From assembly GCA_903858685.1 (NCBI GenBank), contig CAIOJR010000227.1:1-35567 (forward strand): a stretch of DNA of 35,567 bases, read 5' to 3'. A model generated the notes under the pieces. It did not search any database. It had not been told where the DNA came from and was given only the letters and a program-made list of their open reading frames with translations. Numbering within the stretch: the stretch's first letter is position 1; each line of letters begins with the position of its first letter. Source of the stretch: an uncultured Caulobacterales bacterium (lineage in GTDB: Bacteria; Pseudomonadota; Alphaproteobacteria; Caulobacterales; Caulobacteraceae). Shown one piece after another: positions 32,452-35,567 of this stretch. Both the position numbers and the translations under genes were made by a program.

Positions 32452-34701
32452 TCAGAAGTCTTTCCGGATGCCGAAATAGGCGTGGTAGCCGACAGTCAGG
32501 TTGTGAACCCCCGGGGAATTGTCCTGAAGCCAGTCAGCCCCGATTTCAGGCTCGATGACAATATGCGCCAGAGCGGTATAGCTGGTGCGCAGAACCGATT
32601 GCACCGAATATTCCTGCCCCGGCATCGTGCGATTGGCCCGGTATCCGAAGCTGATGCTCGGATTGATGCGGAAATCCTTTGACCAGGGATAGCGCACATT
32701 CAGGTCGACAAAATACCGATCCGAGGTCGTGGTGTAGGCATAGCGCACGCCCACAATCCCGGAATCGCCTTCCTTCAGAATATGGGTCTCCACCAGTTGA
32801 AGGGAATAATAGGCGTCCAGACCCGTGCCCGGCGTCACCGGCACGCCGCCTGACGCGGGCATTCCCCCCATATGCGACAGGCTGAGATCGGAGTTCAGGG
32901 TGAATCTGGGGTTGAGCGGATGGGAGACGGCCAGGTTGAGCGTGGTGGCGTTCGCCGTGCGATCCAGAGCCATCTGCTTCAATTCAGCGTCCGTATAGAA
33001 GCCGCGCAACTGGCTGAGCGTCGTGACCTGTTGACCGATGATGGCGTCATTGGTGAACAGCAGCGGCGCGCGGCGATAGTCCAGTCCAAGACTGACCACC
33101 CCGCCTTTTCCATAGGTCAGACTGCCGTTGAGAACGGCAAAGTTCAGATCATTGAAGAAAATGTCGTAATCAACCGCGCCATAGACCGAGTGACCAGGCC
33201 GGACATAGCGCGCCTCTGCGCCGATGGCGCGGCGATCCACCATGCCGTAATTGCGCTGCTCGACCGCATAGACATCCAGGTCCCAGGCGTTCGCGATCCG
33301 CGTGATCGGCATGGCCAGACTGTAGAAATATCGATTTGAATTGACGCTGACGATCTTGGGGCTGTCCACAGGCGCGCCAGCGGCCAACTGGATCTTGATC
33401 AGCTTGTTCAACTGGATGGCGAAGACGCCGCCGTCGAACCGCCCGAGCACGCCGCCGGTCGTCAGGGTCTGGCGGCCAAGCCGCCCATAAAGAAACTTGT
33501 TCGGCGTCGAGGCTTCGAGATACAGCGCGCTCAGGGCGCCTGGTCGATTATAGATCGACATGAATGTGGACGCGAAGCCCTGCTGCGGCTTGAAATTGTC
33601 GGTATAGGAACCCGTGGCGCGGAACTTCAGGTTCACAATGGGAGACGAGTAGCTCGCCGTCACATCCCCGTTGGTCAGCAACTGGTCAAGGTTGGTGTTG
33701 GTCTGGGTCGTGGACGTCAGGTTGGTGAGGTCGAGAAACTTCTGCTCGCTCTTGTCGAACATATAGTAGGCCGACACACTGCCGTGCAGCGACCAGGTTT
33801 CGGTCTGTCCATGCTTGAAAGTGGTAATTGCGGTCCCGCGCTCGACATTGCGCGGCGTGGTCTTGAAAATCAGAGCCGCCAGTCTCTGGCGCACACGCTC
33901 TGCGTCCGGGCCATCGGGAACCATGACCAAAAAGGCCTGATATTCCTCCATGGCGTGCGCAAGCTGACCATTCTTCTCACGTGCAATGCCTAAAAGCTCT
34001 CGCGCCGGCGCCCGCCCCGGCCCCGTCAGGTGCTCCAGCAACCGGATGAGGACATCGACAGCATGGCCATAGTCGCCCGACGTCACCGAGGCGCGCGCCT
34101 CCGACATGGCGGCGTGATCGGCAGGGCTGAGCTGATCTTCGGCGCCCGCCAGACTTGGCGAGGCGGGAGGCAAGCCCATCTCTGCAGGCGTGGCAGAAGC
34201 CGCCAGTCTGGGCGCCCTATCCGGACGCGGGCGCGCTGAGCCGGGATGGCACTGCGCCTTACGGGCGTGGGCCCAGACGGTGATCAAAACGCTGCGGAAG
34301 TCATCGCCCTGCGTGACTTCGTAATTCATGGCGTGGTCGAAGGCGACGGTCAGGGTCGGTCCCTGAGGCGCATCGCCGTCGAATTCGATCTTGCGCACCA
34401 TGACATTGGCGCTGGAGGGCGCGCGCAACGATTCCGAAACGCCGCCGAAACTGGAAATCTCGGAGCCCGCCACCGGCGCCATGCGGATCTGCAGCTCGGC
34501 CGCATTGCCGGGCAAAAGCGCGTTCAGCAGCCGTATGGGCGCGTTCAGGCTGATCGCGACCACGGCGCAGTCGTCGCCGTCCTTGGCGGACACGTCGGAC
34601 AGCACCTGATCAAGCGTCTGGGCAATGGCCAGGCCTGGCAGCAGGCTCCCGACCATGGCCGGTACGATCAGGCTAGCTCCGGAGAGGGGGGCGCGCCACA
34701 C
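32452..34701 (-). CDS. TPR plus outer-membrane beta-barrel protein
   Basis: A 749-residue protein. A signal peptide (1-28, cleavage AIA-QT) is followed by a beta-rich N-terminal domain (30-150, ending with a Cys), a Pro/Ala linker, TPR-like helices (about 190-290, for example YGHAVDVLIRLLEHL and LAHAMEEYQAFLVMVPDGPD) and a C-terminal barrel (about 310-749). The barrel consists of many short amphipathic strands with aromatic girdles and ends IRKDF with a terminal Phe, the outer-membrane-protein insertion signal. The start is GTG at 34701, 2 nt after the cytochrome stop. The direct partnership with a multihaem cytochrome suggests a porin-like conduit or a polymer/cytochrome export barrel; this is inference, as the sequence does not resemble MtrB by eye. 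Confidence 0.8.
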   Translation of the reverse strand: MWRAPLSGASLIVPAMVGSLLPGLAIAQTLDQVLSDVSAKDGDDCAVVAISLNAPIRLLNALLPGNAAELQIRMAPVAGSEISSFGGVSESLRAPSSANVMVRKIEFDGDAPQGPTLTVAFDHAMNYEVTQGDDFRSVLITVWAHARKAQCHPGSARPRPDRAPRLAASATPAEMGLPPASPSLAGAEDQLSPADHAAMSEARASVTSGDYGHAVDVLIRLLEHLTGPGRAPARELLGIAREKNGQLAHAMEEYQAFLVMVPDGPDAERVRQRLAALIFKTTPRNVERGTAITTFKHGQTETWSLHGSVSAYYMFDKSEQKFLDLTNLTSTTQTNTNLDQLLTNGDVTASYSSPIVNLKFRATGSYTDNFKPQQGFASTFMSIYNRPGALSALYLEASTPNKFLYGRLGRQTLTTGGVLGRFDGGVFAIQLNKLIKIQLAAGAPVDSPKIVSVNSNRYFYSLAMPITRIANAWDLDVYAVEQRNYGMVDRRAIGAEARYVRPGHSVYGAVDYDIFFNDLNFAVLNGSLTYGKGGVVSLGLDYRRAPLLFTNDAIIGQQVTTLSQLRGFYTDAELKQMALDRTANATTLNLAVSHPLNPRFTLNSDLSLSHMGGMPASGGVPVTPGTGLDAYYSLQLVETHILKEGDSGIVGVRYAYTTTSDRYFVDLNVRYPWSKDFRINPSISFGYRANRTMPGQEYSVQSVLRTSYTALAHIVIEPEIGADWLQDNSPGVHNLTVGYHAYFGIRKDF

Positions 34702-34703
34702 AG

Positions 34704-35567
34704 CTACCAGTTCCCGTTGTTTACAGTGTGGTGCGGGCCGGGATTACTGGTCTGGATCTTGGTGAGTGTGGCGTCGGTATAGGTATGGCAGGCGCCGCTG
34801 CAGTTTTGCAGCTCCGACACGGTGTAATTGGTCGAAGGCGAGGCGATCTTGCGGTGGTGCGACGGCGAGAACCGGCTTCCGTGGCAAGCTGCGCAGTTGG
34901 GCGCATAGGCCGCTGAATAGGAATAGGTCGGCGTCTGGCTGTTGGTGCTGTGGCAGGATGTGCAGGCCAGCCCGTTATGGCCGCTGCCCGAGACATAGCC
35001 GAGGCCTGCGGGGTGGGTGAAGCTGGTGGTCGTCCAGACGGTCGTGCTCTTGTGGCAGCTGTCGCACTGAAGCGTCGTGACAAAGTGGTTGGCGGGCTTG
35101 CCCGTCGCGCCAGCCCCATTATGGCAGGTTGAACAGATCCCGGCGGAGCCCGTGTGATTATAGACCGCTCCGGTCCAGACCAGGGTACTGTGACAGGCGC
35201 CGCAATCAATGCCGGCGGGAATGGTCAGGTGCCCCGCGCCGACCCCCGTCGCAATGGTTCCATTGTGGCAACTGGCGCAGGTCCCGATGACGTCTGTGTG
35301 TTCCACCGTCACCGTGGTCCAGTTCGCCGTATTGTGGCAGTCCCCGCAATTGGTGTTGGTGTTGATATGGGTCGCGCCCTTGCCGGTCGCGGTCGTGCCA
35401 TTGTGGCAGCTGGCGCAGGTTCCGATCACATCAGCATGGTTCACCGTAACCGTCGTCCAGTTGGCGGTGATGTGGCAGTCGCCGCAATTGGTGTTGGTGT
35501 TGATATGGGTCGCGCTCTTGCCCTCGGCCGTCGTGCCATTGTGGCAGGTGGAGCAGGCCGCAGTGAC
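34704..35567 (-). CDS. Multihaem c-type cytochrome, C-terminal part (cut by window edge)
   Basis: The last 287 residues of a large cytochrome are visible; the N-terminus lies beyond the right edge. It contains ten CxxCH haem sites (CSTCH, CGDCH, CASCH, CGDCH, CASCH, CGACH, CSTCH, CDSCH, CTSCH, CAACH) and one CxxxCH (CSGACH) near the C-terminus. Units of ~46 residues carry two haems each: CxxCHNGT-x-A-x-GK-x-x-x-H, then CGDCH-x4-W with a distal His about 12 residues on, so bis-His ligation is likely. Similar CxxCHNGT paired repeats occur in large extracellular cytochromes of metal-reducing bacteria. The stop is 2 nt before the barrel gene. It should be exported and haem-loaded by the Ccm system, which is not in the window. 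Confidence 0.93.
   Translation of the reverse strand, partial: VTAACSTCHNGTTAEGKSATHINTNTNCGDCHITANWTTVTVNHADVIGTCASCHNGTTATGKGATHINTNTNCGDCHNTANWTTVTVEHTDVIGTCASCHNGTIATGVGAGHLTIPAGIDCGACHSTLVWTGAVYNHTGSAGICSTCHNGAGATGKPANHFVTTLQCDSCHKSTTVWTTTSFTHPAGLGYVSGSGHNGLACTSCHSTNSQTPTYSYSAAYAPNCAACHGSRFSPSHHRKIASPSTNYTVSELQNCSGACHTYTDATLTKIQTSNPGPHHTVNNGNW
35280..35555 (-). repeat. Tandem 138-bp DNA repeats in the cytochrome gene
   Basis: Two adjacent 138-bp units (46 codons, each two haem sites) are nearly identical at the DNA level, including a shared stretch of about 30 nt around the INTNTN codons. Further, more diverged units of 46-48 codons continue towards the C-terminus to about 35000. Likely more copies lie beyond the right edge. 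Confidence 0.85.

Overview
The window comes from a GC-rich alphaproteobacterium, most likely of the order Caulobacterales (Caulobacteraceae or Hyphomonadaceae). The evidence is the combination of multiple flagellins, FlaG, FlbT, FlaF, a FlmG-type flagellin glycosyltransferase, holdfast-anchoring (Hfa) proteins and perfect CtrA boxes (TTAA-N7-TTAA). No rRNA, tRNA, CRISPR, IS element or phage gene was seen.

Layout. (1) 1-8.3 kb, flagellar filament region: a flagellin cut by the left edge, a FlaG-like protein, a second flagellin with a candidate sigma-54 promoter, then flmG, flbT and flaF. The two flagellar blocks are separated by an enoyl-CoA hydratase-family gene, a diguanylate cyclase and an aldehyde dehydrogenase. 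A CtrA box lies between flmG and the divergent flbT-flaF pair. (2) 8.4-16 kb, metabolism: a transglutaminase-like protein, an exported GH3 beta-glucosidase with a PA14-like insert and a LacI-type operator, then gabT-gabD and an SDR oxidoreductase. (3) 16-20 kb, small stress and envelope genes: a CsbD-like protein whose stop codon lies in a palindromic repeat element, a DUF1003 membrane protein overlapping an unusual two-part protein, a Spy-like periplasmic protein, a Gly-rich secreted protein and an Old Yellow Enzyme. (4) 20-24 kb, aromatic catabolism: a TetR regulator, then an operon of extradiol dioxygenase, fumarylacetoacetate-hydrolase-family enzyme and FAD hydroxylase, with a promoter and overlapping palindromic operator. 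(5) 24-29 kb: a tiny membrane protein, DUF3775, cbpA-cbpM chaperones and a DUF885 peptidase-like protein. (6) 29-31.7 kb, adhesion: an AT-rich island with a CtrA box drives a secreted protein made of six ~47-residue repeats, then hfaA-like and hfaB/CsgG-like genes and a small secreted protein, ending at a strong terminator.

(7) 31.7-35.6 kb, minus strand, running off the right edge: a tandem-repeat multihaem c-type cytochrome, a TPR plus outer-membrane beta-barrel protein starting 2 nt after it, and an exported protein starting directly after that. This is the most unusual part of the window. The gene order suggests an outer-membrane or extracellular electron-transfer apparatus, which is not a usual trait of stalked alphaproteobacteria. 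It sits tail to tail with the holdfast/curli-like locus. The assignment is inference from motifs and gene order; no biochemical role can be proved from this sequence.
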